Assembly (NCBI RefSeq): GCF_003589745.1
Contig: NZ_CP032364.1
Location: forward strand, 496,001-560,000
Length of the DNA: 64,000 nt
Direction of reading: 5' to 3'
Source of the DNA: Lachnoanaerobaculum umeaense
Lineage (GTDB): Bacteria > Bacillota > Clostridia > Lachnospirales > Lachnospiraceae
Shown: positions 1 through 7,885 of the stretch, piece by piece
Layout: each line of letters opens with the position of its first letter
How positions within the stretch are numbered: position 1 is the stretch's first letter
The notes under the pieces: model-generated
The model's database searches: none
What the model saw: only the letters and a program-made list of their open reading frames with translations
Told to the model about the DNA's origin: nothing
Made by a program: the position numbers and the translations under genes

Positions 1-16
1 AGTATTTGGAGAGATT

Positions 17-721
17 ATGTTTTTTAGAGATGTTTGGAATGATGTAAAAGCTGTAAAGGAGAGAGATCCGGCAGCTAGAAATGCATTTGAGGTTTTATTT
101 TTATATCAAGGCATTCATGCTTTGATTATGCATAGGATTGCACATTGGTTTTATAAAAAGCATATGTTCTTTATAGCAAGATGGATATCACAGATATCAA
201 GATTTTTTACATTGATAGAGATTCATCCCGGAGCTGAGATCGGTACAGGAGTGCTTATTGACCATGGTGTTGGTGTTGTAATAGGAGAAACTGCAGTTGT
301 TGGCGATAATTGTACATTATATCAGGGAGTTACTCTGGGTGGTGTAGGAACAGCAAAAGGAAAGAGACATCCTACACTTGGGAAAAATGTAATGGTAGGT
401 GCCGGTGCAAAAATTTTGGGTTCTTTTGAGGTTGGTGACAATGCATCTATAGGAGCAAACTCTGTTTTGTTAAAGCCTCTTGAAAGTGATTCTACAGCAG
501 TAGGTATACCTGCAAAGCCTGTAAGACTAAATGGACAGGCTGTAGAAAAAAAACATAAGCTTGCACAGGTGAATGCTGATATTTCAAAATTGGCTGAGAC
601 CATAGATATACTTCATGAGAGAATAAATCAAATGGAGGAACTATTAAATAAGAATGGTATTGATACAAGTAGTTTGGAAGATGATATATATACCACAGAA
701 TTTACTGATTGGGTAATTTGA
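17..721 (+). CDS. cysE: Serine O-acetyltransferase (CysE)
   Basis: Transfers an acetyl group from acetyl-CoA to L-serine, the first step of cysteine synthesis in the cytoplasm. An alpha-helical N-terminal part (about residues 1-65) is followed by a left-handed beta-helix of hexapeptide repeats. The CysE signature HPGAEIG (from residue 70) and IDHGVGVVIGET (H83 is the expected catalytic base) are intact. The C-terminal tail after residue 185 is charged and helical. The 234-aa length fits the clostridial short form. GGAGAG lies just upstream of the ATG. The stop codon overlaps the next ATG by one base (TGATG). Upstream context is outside the window. Confidence 0.95.
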   Translation: MFFRDVWNDVKAVKERDPAARNAFEVLFLYQGIHALIMHRIAHWFYKKHMFFIARWISQISRFFTLIEIHPGAEIGTGVLIDHGVGVVIGETAVVGDNCTLYQGVTLGGVGTAKGKRHPTLGKNVMVGAGAKILGSFEVGDNASIGANSVLLKPLESDSTAVGIPAKPVRLNGQAVEKKHKLAQVNADISKLAETIDILHERINQMEELLNKNGIDTSSLEDDIYTTEFTDWVI

Positions 722-1056
722 TGGAAGTGAAAAAAAGATTAGTAAGCAGACGATTGGGAGTCGGACATTCGATTTCCGATCTGTCTGCTTTTTTGGAAGA
801 AAATGCCTTCGTATATCTATTGCGTTGCAATGATAAAAGTTTGTACTGTGGATGGACTTGTGATATAAACAAGAGAGTGAGGACACATAATGCCGGAAAG
901 GGTGCAAAGTATACCAGAGCTAGGCTTCCTGTGGAGTTAGCATACTTTGAAGTATATGAAGATAAAATAGTGGCAATGCAAAGAGAATGTGAAATAAAAA
1001 AATTGACAAAGCCAGAAAAGGAAAGGTTGATAAATGGTACCGCAAATATTATTTGA
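721..1056 (+). CDS. GIY-YIG nuclease family protein (UPF0213-like)
   Basis: Small single-domain GIY-YIG protein of the YhbQ/UPF0213 type, presumed DNA-structure endonuclease; its cellular role is not established. The core runs from residue ~28: FVYLLRC, then LYCGWT, then the R-rich helix DINKRVRTHN, KGAKYTR, and the conserved Glu in QRECEIKKL. The ATG at 721 overlaps the cysE stop. The first ~25 residues have no family counterpart and are encoded by a terminator-like hairpin, so the true start may be the TTG at 793 (LEENAFVYLL), although no clear ribosome site precedes it. The 3' end overlaps the next gene by 23 bases. Confidence 0.85.
   Translation: MEVKKRLVSRRLGVGHSISDLSAFLEENAFVYLLRCNDKSLYCGWTCDINKRVRTHNAGKGAKYTRARLPVELAYFEVYEDKIVAMQRECEIKKLTKPEKERLINGTANII
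745..794 (+). terminator. Intrinsic terminator inside the 5' end of the GIY-YIG ORF
   Basis: AGCAGAC (745-751) pairs with GTCTGCT (783-789), TCGG (761-764) pairs with CCGA (776-779), and six T residues follow. It fits a rho-independent terminator for cysE, but it lies inside the reading frame that begins at 721. Confidence 0.7.
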
Positions 1057-1684
1057 AGATAAGGACATTATAGTCGTGGTAAAACCTAGAGGTGTATCAA
1101 GCCAGTCAAGCAGTGGATTTGAAGAGGACATGGTAAGCTTGTTGAAAAAACATTTAGGTAAAGATGCTTATATAGGAGTTATACATAGACTTGATAAGCC
1201 TGTATATGGAATAATGGTATATGGCAAGAATAAAAAATCCACAGAATTATTAAGCAATGAACTTAGGCAAAAGAATATAGAAAAAAGCTATGCGGCTTTG
1301 GTAGAGGGGTTGCCTTTAAAAAATCATGGGGAGCTGAGGGATTATATAAAAAAGTATGATAATAATACAAGCAAAGTAGTAGATAAAAATACTATTGGAG
1401 CAAAAGAAGCTGTTTTAAATTATGAGGTGATAGATTCCTTTCAGATAGAAGATATGTGCATAACCAGACTAAAGATAAATTTAGTGACCGGAAGGCATCA
1501 TCAAATAAGATTGCAATGTGCCTCACATGGTTTTCCACTATTAGGAGATCATAAATATAATAAGAGACTGTCAAATAAAAAATTTGAGTATGATAAAGTG
1601 TTGGCATTGGCAGCGATAAACTTAAGCTTTATTCATCCAAAAACAAATAAAAGATTAAATTATAAAATTGATGCAGATTTTTAA
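1034..1684 (+). CDS. RluA-family pseudouridine synthase
   Basis: Isomerises uridine to pseudouridine in RNA. The catalytic motif HRLDKPVYG is present with Asp54 as the expected nucleophile, and the conserved C-terminal motif LVTGRHHQIRLQCA is intact. There is no S4 domain and the protein is short (216 aa), so it belongs to the small RluA/TruC-like group; the target RNA cannot be told from sequence. The ATG lies inside the end of the GIY-YIG gene, indicating translational coupling. A new promoter starts right after the stop. Confidence 0.9.
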   Translation: MVPQILFEDKDIIVVVKPRGVSSQSSSGFEEDMVSLLKKHLGKDAYIGVIHRLDKPVYGIMVYGKNKKSTELLSNELRQKNIEKSYAALVEGLPLKNHGELRDYIKKYDNNTSKVVDKNTIGAKEAVLNYEVIDSFQIEDMCITRLKINLVTGRHHQIRLQCASHGFPLLGDHKYNKRLSNKKFEYDKVLALAAINLSFIHPKTNKRLNYKIDADF

Positions 1685-1693
1685 AAAAAGGTG

Positions 1694-1722
1694 TTGACAA
1701 AGATAAGATTAAGTGATAAAGT
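1694..1722 (+). promoter_or_regulatory. Sigma-A promoter for DUF3793-flavodoxin
   Basis: TTGACA (1694-1699), 17-bp spacer, TAAAGT (1717-1722). Confidence 0.75.
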
Positions 1723-1736
1723 TAGGGAGTACTAAC
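1721..1736. promoter_or_regulatory. Palindromic operator (copy 1), probable metalloregulator box
   Basis: GTTAGGGAGTACTAAC: GTTAG and CTAAC arms separated by six bases, overlapping the -10 element. A near-identical 16-mer occurs at 58333-58348 before another redox gene pair. Binding protein unknown; a DtxR/IdeR- or Fur-type repressor is inferred from the genes controlled. Confidence 0.6.
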
Positions 1737-1780
1737 CAAGAAGGTTAAGAAAACTTTTTATAAAACAACAGGAGGGAGAT

Positions 1781-2362
1781 ATGCCCGTTGATATAATAAA
1801 AAGGCTTGCAACTAATGATGAGAATAATGTAGAGCTTAGGCTTATCATTCAAAATGCGGCGGTATTGAAGGGAAGAAGAATTTCCGGAATGCTCTTTTTA
1901 AATGACAAGGAGCTCGCCCTTATAAGTAGAAAGTTACATAATACAAATATAAGTCTGATTATCCTGTGTACCTGCAAAAAGAGACATTTAGTAATGGTAT
2001 ATAGAGCAACTGAGTTGAAAGAATATCTAAAAAACACAGAAGTCAGTGAGTATTTGAGAGAGTTTGGATATAGGAGAGATGATTTTATATCAAATCTTAT
2101 TAGACTACATCAGAGGATGAATAGTTTCTATAATAAGGTTAAGGAGTTTCCACACGAGGTTGGTATATTTCTTGGATATCCAATATGTGATATAAAGGGC
2201 TTCCTTGAAAACAAGGGAGAGAGATACTTGCATAGTGGATACTGGAAAATATATGGCAACTTGGAGGAAACCAAACAAAAGTTTTTAAGCTATGATGAGG
2301 CTAGAGAGATTGCTATTGACGAGTTTTTAGCTGGTAATAGACTGGAAAATATAGCTTGTTGA
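1781..2362 (+). CDS. DUF3793 family protein
   Basis: 193-aa soluble protein of a clostridial family without assigned reaction. The hallmark stretch FPHEVGIFLGYPICDIKGF (about residues 125-143) and the later YWKIYGN are present. The family is often found beside flavodoxins or iron-related genes, and here flavodoxin follows after a 49-base gap, probably in the same transcript. The start is set by AGGAGGGAG six bases before the ATG. The promoter with a palindromic operator suggests metal- or redox-responsive expression. Family call is firm; function unknown. Confidence 0.85.
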   Translation: MPVDIIKRLATNDENNVELRLIIQNAAVLKGRRISGMLFLNDKELALISRKLHNTNISLIILCTCKKRHLVMVYRATELKEYLKNTEVSEYLREFGYRRDDFISNLIRLHQRMNSFYNKVKEFPHEVGIFLGYPICDIKGFLENKGERYLHSGYWKIYGNLEETKQKFLSYDEAREIAIDEFLAGNRLENIAC

Positions 2363-2411
2363 TAATGGTTTACAAGCCTATAAAAATTATTCTTTTGAAG
2401 GAGTAAAAAAT

Positions 2412-2840
2412 ATGGAAAAGGCATTTATTGTTTATTGGAGTTCAACAGGAAACACAGAGGCTATGGCAAATGTTATAGCAGACGGAGTAAAGGCAGCAGG
2501 TGGAACACCTGAGTTAGTATTCGTAGACAGTGTTAATGTAGATGAATTATTGGCACAGCCTGCATTCGCTATTGGATGTCCTGCAATGGGAGCTGAGGAG
2601 CTTGATGAGTCCGTTGATAGCTTTGTATCAGAGATTGAAGGCAAAGTATCAGGCAAGAATGTTCTTCTATTCGGTTCATATGACTGGGGCGATGGTGAAT
2701 GGATGAGATTATGGGTAGAGCGTATGCAAAATGCCGGAGCAAATATAATTGGCGGAGAAGGCATTATAGCAAACCTTGAGCCTGATGATGATGCAAAAGC
2801 TGCATTGGAAGCAGCAGGAAAGCAGTTAGCTGCATTTTAA
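2412..2840 (+). CDS. Flavodoxin
   Basis: Short-chain FMN-binding electron carrier (142 aa) that replaces ferredoxin in low-potential redox reactions, typically when iron is scarce. The phosphate-binding loop SSTGNTE (residues 10-16) is intact. The 60s-loop region (CPAMGAEELDES) and 90s loop (GSYDWGDGEW) both contribute aromatic and acidic residues around the flavin. GAAGGAG lies before the ATG. It is likely cotranscribed with DUF3793. An unusual run of stem-loops follows the stop codon, before a strong terminator. Confidence 0.93.
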   Translation: MEKAFIVYWSSTGNTEAMANVIADGVKAAGGTPELVFVDSVNVDELLAQPAFAIGCPAMGAEELDESVDSFVSEIEGKVSGKNVLLFGSYDWGDGEWMRLWVERMQNAGANIIGGEGIIANLEPDDDAKAALEAAGKQLAAF

Positions 2841-2855
2841 TTTTTTTGATCTTAT

Positions 2856-2996
2856 ATTAGGGAAACCTAGTTTAAGATATGGTGGCGAAAGCTATCATAG
2901 ATATATAGTGGGGTAGCAAAACTATCACACATACACAATATGGTGGTTCAAACTATCATATACTATCAAGTAAGACTTGAGCAACCTTATTTGATA
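2856..2996 (+). ncRNA. Array of regularly spaced stem-loops after flavodoxin (candidate structured RNA)
   Basis: Five hairpins in a row. SL0 2856-2871 (ATTAGG, GAAA loop, CCTAGT). SL1 2878-2899 (TATGGTGGC, GAAA loop, GCTATCATA). SL2 2908-2930 (GTG-g-GGTAG, CAAAA loop, CTATC-a-CAC). SL3 2939-2960 (TATGGTGG, TTCAAA loop, CTATCATA). SL4 2964-2996 (11-bp stem, loop with CTTGAGCAA). SL1-SL3 have CTATCA arms at 30-31 base intervals, and their stems rely on G-U pairs at matching positions, so they would fold on the plus-strand RNA rather than act as DNA palindromes. No coding potential seen. It could be a 3' UTR element or a separate small RNA. Confidence 0.55.
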
Positions 2997-3035
2997 ATAT
3001 ACAGTGTTACACATATTGAAATTTCCTCTTACTTA

Positions 3036-3066
3036 AAAGACAGGCCTTGAGCAAGCCTGTCTTTTT
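3036..3066 (+). terminator. Rho-independent terminator
   Basis: AAAGACAGGC and GCCTGTCTTT pair around the loop CTTGAGCAA, followed by a T tract. It ends the flavodoxin/stem-loop transcript. The loop sequence repeats the loop of the preceding hairpin. Confidence 0.9.
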
Positions 3067-3113
3067 CTTTAGTATATTATTATGTAAATAATTATTAGAA
3101 GGATATACTTCAT

Positions 3114-3141
3114 CTTGTCTTCATTAAAAGTGTTTTTTACT
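3114..3141. repeat. Left target-site duplication of the insertion sequence
   Basis: 28-bp direct repeat beginning CTTGTCTTCATT and ending TTTTTTACT, identical to 4718-4745. Long duplications of about 27 bp are characteristic of IS1202-type elements. Confidence 0.88.
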
Positions 3142-4717
3142 GTCAAGCATAAATGATTATGTCCCAAAATAATTAATTTATAAGCCCCCACAAAGGGGCT
3201 TTTATTATGCACTTTTTATGTCTTCTTCAATTCTGTGTGGCTGTGAGTGTGCGAATTTATTAAAGGCATCCAATCTCCAAGGATGGTTCATAGGCGGTAT
3301 ATAAGGCTTTCTAGGCTTTGGCTGTTTGTAGTCAGCGTCCAAATCCTTAGATTTATGTTCATGAGCCGGTATTTCTTCCAGTGCATAAATATCTTTGTCA
3401 TTTACGCACGCAAACATAGACCTATCAAATGCCTTGATAAGCATAACCTTTGTACCTTTTCTATAATGGGTCTGCAATCCTTTATTATCTATCATCTTAT
3501 AAAATTTCTTCTCGAATTGAATCGCATGTCCGGCATCAACAGTTCTCTCAGTTAAAACCGCCAAAGTAAGATTTATTTTTTCTTTAGATGGTTGCGTTTC
3601 AAAGACAGATTTGATACCATAAAGTGGAAGTGAGAACTTCTCATTGAATTCTTTTATGTAGTGGTAAATGAATTCATTGGCATTATTGATGTCGGTTACG
3701 CCTGCGAGCCTTAGCTCAATAGGCAGGCGTGACTGTAAGGTTTGATTCAATCGTTCTATACGTCCTTTAGCCTGTGGTACGCTGCTTGATTCAAGCTGTG
3801 TGCCAAGTTGCTTACAGGCGTATGCAAACTGTGTATAGGTGTCTTTGTCGTCAGATAAGGCACCTTTTTTCTTGTAAGTAAATACAGTTCGTTTATCAGT
3901 AAGAAACTTATAGGGAATACCATAATCAGTAAGAATCTGCTCAAACACATGGTAGTATCCATTAAGAGTCTCCTGAGTATCAAACCATGCACCCGTAACA
4001 ACACCTGAGGCATCATCAATAGCCAAATGTAGATGCCATATCTGTCCCGGCACCCATTCATAAGGGGTAGCATCCATCTGAAGCAATTCACCAAAATAAG
4101 CACATCTTGGACGACGACTGTGAGCATCTTCAACTGCTACTAAGTTAGCTTGTATCTGTGATAATTCCCTTTTTGATGTTGCAGCTTCCTTCTTAGCTCT
4201 GAGAGCTTGCTTAATGCGTCTACGCTTAGCTTTTGTAGCCTTTGGGGATAGAATGTACTCTGACTCCAAAATACTCATTACAGAGGAAGAAGAGATACTT
4301 ATGCCTTCATGCTTTTTTAGAAGCTCTGTATAGTGTTCAAAGTTAGCTTCGTAGTATTTAGTTCTGTATAGATCAAGAACCTGACTTCTGATATCAGGGC
4401 AGATAGTGGTAGCCGGCTTTTTGCCTCTGTTACCATGAATAAAGAATGCCTTACCATCTTTAATATAACCCTGTATCATACGGTTTATATGCCTTTTGGT
4501 GCATCCTAGGATAAGAGCAGCTCTATTCTTATTAGCTGTATCTGGGTGATCTACCAGACCTTTGATAACATCATACTTTCTTTGTTCATCCATTGATAAA
4601 ATAACCTTTCTGATAAGTCAGTTCCTCCTAGTGTTAGAATATACAAAATAGTATTCTACCATAAGTGGGACATTTTTATTTGTGGTATACTAGGACTTTA
4701 TCATTTATGGCTTATAA
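3142..4717 (-). mobile_element. IS1202/ISTde1-like insertion sequence
   Basis: About 1,576 bp between two 28-bp direct repeats. Imperfect terminal inverted repeats: the left end reads AAGCATAAATGATTATGTCC and the right end, on the opposite strand, AAGCCATAAATGATAAAGTCC with an extra C. It holds one intact transposase gene on the minus strand. The two target duplications are identical, so the insertion is probably recent. Confidence 0.85.
3205..4593 (-). CDS. DDE transposase, IS1202/ISNCY type
   Basis: 462-aa transposase that cuts and joins the ends of its insertion sequence. An N-terminal helix-turn-helix region (about residues 5-75, with ALILGCTKRHINRMIQGY) is followed by an RNase H-like catalytic core. 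Candidate DDE residues lie in LLQMDATPYEW, in the IDDASG stretch, and in KGRIERLNQTL. The C-terminal third is basic with prolines. The frame is uninterrupted. Family resemblance is to the ISTde1 branch; exact assignment needs a transposase database. Confidence 0.9.
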   Translation of the reverse strand: MDEQRKYDVIKGLVDHPDTANKNRAALILGCTKRHINRMIQGYIKDGKAFFIHGNRGKKPATTICPDIRSQVLDLYRTKYYEANFEHYTELLKKHEGISISSSSVMSILESEYILSPKATKAKRRRIKQALRAKKEAATSKRELSQIQANLVAVEDAHSRRPRCAYFGELLQMDATPYEWVPGQIWHLHLAIDDASGVVTGAWFDTQETLNGYYHVFEQILTDYGIPYKFLTDKRTVFTYKKKGALSDDKDTYTQFAYACKQLGTQLESSSVPQAKGRIERLNQTLQSRLPIELRLAGVTDINNANEFIYHYIKEFNEKFSLPLYGIKSVFETQPSKEKINLTLAVLTERTVDAGHAIQFEKKFYKMIDNKGLQTHYRKGTKVMLIKAFDRSMFACVNDKDIYALEEIPAHEHKSKDLDADYKQPKPRKPYIPPMNHPWRLDAFNKFAHSQPHRIEEDIKSA

Positions 4718-4745
4718 CTTGTCTTCATTAAAAGTGTTTTTTACT
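4718..4745. repeat. Right target-site duplication of the insertion sequence
   Basis: Second copy of the 28-bp direct repeat at 3114-3141. Its last base is the first T of the greA -35 box, so the element inserted right against the promoter. Confidence 0.88.
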
Positions 4746-4773
4746 TGACATAAATGGGTTGTCATAGTATAAT
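4745..4773 (+). promoter_or_regulatory. Consensus sigma-A promoter of greA-lysS
   Basis: TTGACA (4745-4750), exactly 17 bp, TATAAT (4768-4773): a perfect match to the vegetative consensus. The upstream half now belongs to the insertion sequence's target repeat. Confidence 0.9.
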
Positions 4774-4807
4774 CTCACGGAACTAGTTAGATTAAGTATT
4801 GAATTCG

Positions 4808-4835
4808 CCACATACGCCGGTATAGTGGTTTTTTT
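4808..4835 (+). terminator. Leader terminator (attenuator) of greA
   Basis: CCACATAC (4808-4815), GCCG loop, GTAT-a-GTGG (4820-4828), then seven T residues. It lies about 30 bases after the expected transcript start and 100 bases before the greA ATG, so it would cut the transcript short before the gene. Confidence 0.75.
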
Positions 4836-4852
4836 CTAATCTTAAAGTTAGA

Positions 4853-4927
4853 TTGAAGTTAAAGTTTTGACTTCAAAATAAAAATAAAGGACAGTTTTAC
4901 TTTGTAGGAGTGAAATAGAAGTCAAAA
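4853..4927 (+). promoter_or_regulatory. Competing hairpins in the greA leader
   Basis: TTGAAGT (4853-4859) can pair with ACTTCAA (4870-4876). The overlapping TTTTGACTTC (4865-4874) can instead pair perfectly with GAAGTCAAAA (4918-4927), whose end touches the GGAGG ribosome site. Upstream, AGATTA before the terminator can pair with TAATCT after it. The pairings overlap, which is the usual layout of a folding switch; no ligand or sensor is identifiable. Confidence 0.55.
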
Positions 4928-4937
4928 TGGAGGAAAT

Positions 4938-5420
4938 ATGGCAGAGAAAAAGCATATATTAACTTATGAGGGACTTAGAAACTTAGAGGAAGAGTTACAA
5001 GATCTTAAGGTAAACAAAAGAAAAGAGATTGCTGAAAAGATAAAAGAGGCTAGAGAACAGGGAGATCTCTCAGAGAATGCAGAATATGATGCTGCCAAGG
5101 ATGAGCAGAGAGATATTGAAGCTAGAATAGAGCAACTTGAGAATTTGCTGAAAAATGCAGAGGTAGTTGTAGAGGATGAGGTTGACTTAGATACTATAGG
5201 TATCGGATGTATGGTGAAGATTCTTGATAAGGACTTTGATGAGGAGCTTGATTTTAAAATCGTAGGTTCAACAGAGGCAGATTCACTTGCAGGAAAGATA
5301 AGCAATGAGTCACCACTTGGTAAGTCTTTACTTGGAAAGAAAATTGGAGAGACAGCATTTGTAGAGACACAAACAGGCGTTTCAGAATATATGGTATTGG
5401 AAATACAAAGAGTATCTTAA
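4938..5420 (+). CDS. greA: Transcription elongation factor GreA
   Basis: Binds the RNA polymerase secondary channel and stimulates cleavage of backtracked transcripts. It has the standard 160-aa length: an N-terminal coiled coil (about 1-75) with the tip motif LSENAEYDAAK carrying the acidic residues for Mg delivery, then the C-terminal FKBP-like domain with SPLGKSLLGKKIGE. TGGAGGA precedes the ATG. lysS follows after nine bases, in one operon. The leader holds a consensus promoter, a terminator and alternative hairpins, suggesting attenuation. Confidence 0.97.
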   Translation: MAEKKHILTYEGLRNLEEELQDLKVNKRKEIAEKIKEAREQGDLSENAEYDAAKDEQRDIEARIEQLENLLKNAEVVVEDEVDLDTIGIGCMVKILDKDFDEELDFKIVGSTEADSLAGKISNESPLGKSLLGKKIGETAFVETQTGVSEYMVLEIQRVS

Positions 5421-5429
5421 GGAGGAAAT

Positions 5430-7370
5430 ATGGCAAATAGCAATGAACCAATGACAACAGAGGACCTGAATCATATTTTAAAGGCAAGAAGAGATAAGCT
5501 TGCAGAGTTACAGGCAGCAAACAATGATCCTTTCTTTATCACAAAGTATGATGTAGAAAAGCATAGTACAGATATAAAGGATAATTTTGAGGAATTAGAC
5601 GGAAAAAGTGTCAAGATTGCAGGTCGACTTATGTCAAAGCGTGTCATGGGTAAGGCGTCATTTTGTCATGTACAGGATTTAAAGGGAAGAATACAGGCAT
5701 ATGTAGCAAGAGATTCTGTAGGTGAGGACGAGTACAAGGCATTCAAGAAGCTTGATATCGGTGATATAGTAGGTGTTACAGGTGAAGTTTTCAAGACACA
5801 GACGGGTGAGATAAGCTTACATGCTACAAAGGTAGAGTTACTTTCAAAGAGCTTAAAGCCACTTCCTGAGAAATTCCACGGGCTTACAGATACAGATACA
5901 AGATATCGTCAAAGGTATGTGGATCTTATAATGAATGAGGATGTAAAAGATACATTTATAAAGAGATCAAAAATTATAACAGAGATTAGAAAGTTCTTAG
6001 ATGGTCAGGGCTTCATGGAGGTTGAAACACCAATGCTTGTAAGCAATGCGGGTGGTGCAGCTGCCAGACCATTTAACACACATTTCAATGCTTTAAATGA
6101 GGATGTAAAGCTTCGTATTTCACTTGAGCTTTATCTTAAGAGACTTATTGTAGGTGGATTGGAGAGAGTATATGAGATAGGTAGAGTGTTTAGAAATGAG
6201 GGTGTAGATACAAGACATAACCCTGAGTTTACACTTATGGAGCTTTATCAGGCATATACAGACTACCACGGTATGATGGACCTTACTGAAAATATGTTCA
6301 GATACCTGGCAGAGACAGTTTGCGGTACTACTACAATACCTTATGCTGAGGCAATGATTGATCTTGGAAAGCCTTTTGAGAGAATTACTATGGTTGAGGC
6401 TATAAAGAAGTACTCAGGCATTGATTTTGACCAGATAGAGACAACTGAAGAGGCAAAAGCAATTGCAAAGGAAAAAGGCATTGAGTTTGAGGAGCGTCAC
6501 TTGAGAGGTGATATCATTAACCTCTTCTTTGAGGAATTTGTAGAGGATAAACTTATACAGCCTACATTTGTGATGGATCATCCTATAGAGGTATCACCTC
6601 TTACAAAGAAAAAGCCAAGCGACCCAAGATATGTAGAAAGATTTGAGCTCTTTATCTATGGTAGAGAGATGGCAAATGCATATTCAGAGCTTAATGATCC
6701 AATAGATCAAAGAGAGAGATTTCTTGCACAGGAAGAAGCATTTGCAGCAGGAGACGAGGAAGCAAATCATACTGATGAAGACTTCTTAAATGCTCTAGAG
6801 ATAGGTATGCCACCTACGGGAGGTATTGGATATGGTATCGACAGACTTGTAATGTTGCTTACAAACTCACCTGCTATCAGAGATGTATTACTCTTCCCTA
6901 CAATGAAGAGTCTTGACAAGCCTGCTAATGCAGGAAATGAAGAATCGTTAGATTCAAATACAGGTTTCTTTACACCAAATGAGAAGATAGATTTCTCAAA
7001 TGTAAAGATTGAGCCTCTCTTTGAAGAGAGTGTTGATTTTGAGACATTCTCAAAATCAGACTTTAGAGCAGTAAAGGTAAAGAACTGTGTCGCAGTTCCA
7101 AAGAGTAAGAAGCTTTTACAATTTACACTTGATGACGGAACAGGAGTGGATAGAACAATTCTTTCAGGTATCCATGATTTCTATGAGCCGGAGGAGCTTG
7201 TCGGAAAGACACTCATAGCTATTACAAACCTTCCACCAAGAGCAATGATGGGAATTGAATCATGTGGTATGCTCTTAAGTGCTGTAAATGAGTTCAAAGA
7301 GGGAGAAGGAGAAGAGCTTCATCTTATAATGGTAGACAATCATATACCGGCAGGAGCGAAGCTGTACTAA
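5430..7370 (+). CDS. lysS: Lysyl-tRNA synthetase (class II) with C-terminal tRNA-binding domain
   Basis: Charges tRNA-Lys with lysine. An N-terminal OB-fold anticodon-binding domain (about residues 60-155) precedes the class II core. Motif 2 reads [20 protein letters not shown] and motif 3 [13 protein letters not shown]. At 646 aa it exceeds the usual ~500 because of a fused C-terminal EMAP/MetG-C-like tRNA-binding domain (about residues 535-646, with [24 protein letters not shown] and [15 protein letters not shown]). That fusion occurs in Lachnospiraceae relatives. AAGGAGG sits before the ATG, right after greA. No T-box lies upstream. Confidence 0.97.
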   Translation: MANSNEPMTTEDLNHILKARRDKLAELQAANNDPFFITKYDVEKHSTDIKDNFEELDGKSVKIAGRLMSKRVMGKASFCHVQDLKGRIQAYVARDSVGEDEYKAFKKLDIGDIVGVTGEVFKTQTGEISLHATKVELLSKSLKPLPEKFHGLTDTDTRYRQRYVDLIMNEDVKDTFIKRSKIITEIRKFLDGQGFMEVETPMLVSNAGGAAARPFNTHFNALNEDVKLRISLELYLKRLIVGGLERVYEIGRVFRNEGVDTRHNPEFTLMELYQAYTDYHGMMDLTENMFRYLAETVCGTTTIPYAEAMIDLGKPFERITMVEAIKKYSGIDFDQIETTEEAKAIAKEKGIEFEERHLRGDIINLFFEEFVEDKLIQPTFVMDHPIEVSPLTKKKPSDPRYVERFELFIYGREMANAYSELNDPIDQRERFLAQEEAFAAGDEEANHTDEDFLNALEIGMPPTGGIGYGIDRLVMLLTNSPAIRDVLLFPTMKSLDKPANAGNEESLDSNTGFFTPNEKIDFSNVKIEPLFEESVDFETFSKSDFRAVKVKNCVAVPKSKKLLQFTLDDGTGVDRTILSGIHDFYEPEELVGKTLIAITNLPPRAMMGIESCGMLLSAVNEFKEGEGEELHLIMVDNHIPAGAKLY

Positions 7371-7403
7371 TAAGTGAAAATATTCGGCATAGAGTAGATT
7401 TAT

Positions 7404-7451
7404 AAAAAGACATATCATTTTGGTAGAAATACCATTTGATAGGTCTTTTTT
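7404..7451 (+). terminator. Terminator of greA-lysS
   Basis: AAAAAGACATATCA pairs with TGATAGGTCTTTTTT around an inner hairpin (TGGTAgaaaTACCA), followed by T residues. Confidence 0.88.
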
Positions 7452-7765
7452 AAATACAAAAATAAGCTAATTTTATTAGAAATAACATAAAATATTTATT
7501 GAAATATTTTTATAGCTTTCAATATATATATAATATAACATATTGTTTTAATTGAAACGTAAATAGTAAGATAGTATAATGTTAATGTATTATTATTTTT
7601 ATAATTAAAATTGAACTATAAGATTTTTATTTGGGACATTATAGGAAAGGGTAGAAATGGATTATAAAAGTCTGTATAGTATAAATATACTGACTAATAT
7701 GGATTGAAGGTATCAACACAAATTAAAAAAGCTTACAAGATATTTTTAGGATATAGCGTGGTGCA
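7452..7765. other. AT-rich spacer at the left edge of the defence-like island
   Basis: About 310 bases of very AT-rich DNA with runs of TATA. No convincing gene, RNA or strong promoter is seen. It separates housekeeping genes from accessory genes. Confidence 0.5.
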
Positions 7766-7885
7766 ATGAACATAGAACAGGTTGAGTAATTTAAATGGTC
7801 CAGCTTACCGGAAGATAAAAGAAGGTATTACAATAAAGAAATTGATAGACAAACTATAGTTTTAAGGGGGTATAATGAGCGATAA
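7766..7885 (+). pseudogene. Short ORF broken by a stop codon, coupled to the next gene
   Basis: From the ATG at 7766 the frame reads MNIEQVE, then TAA (7787-7789), then continues open as FKWSSLPEDKRRYYNKE and on to a stop at 7883-7885. That stop lies inside the start of the next gene (ATG 7875), as in translationally coupled genes. The post-stop part has ordinary protein-like composition, so this is probably the remnant of a small partner gene. It could also be chance. Confidence 0.35.

Noticed and set aside
2878..2960. CRISPR-like 30-base periodic repeats
   Set aside because: Only three degenerate units, no unique spacers, each unit is itself a hairpin, and no cas genes are near. A structured RNA explains it better.
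3064..3095. dif-like XerCD site (TTATGTAAA with AT-rich left arm) next to the insertion sequence
   Set aside because: Only the TTATGTAAA half matches; the other arm and the spacer do not align with Firmicute dif. The location beside greA is not suggestive of the terminus.
4774..4937. T-box or lysine riboswitch controlling lysS
   Set aside because: No AGGGTGGNACCGCG T-box sequence or lysine-riboswitch core is seen; only a terminator and alternative stems are present.
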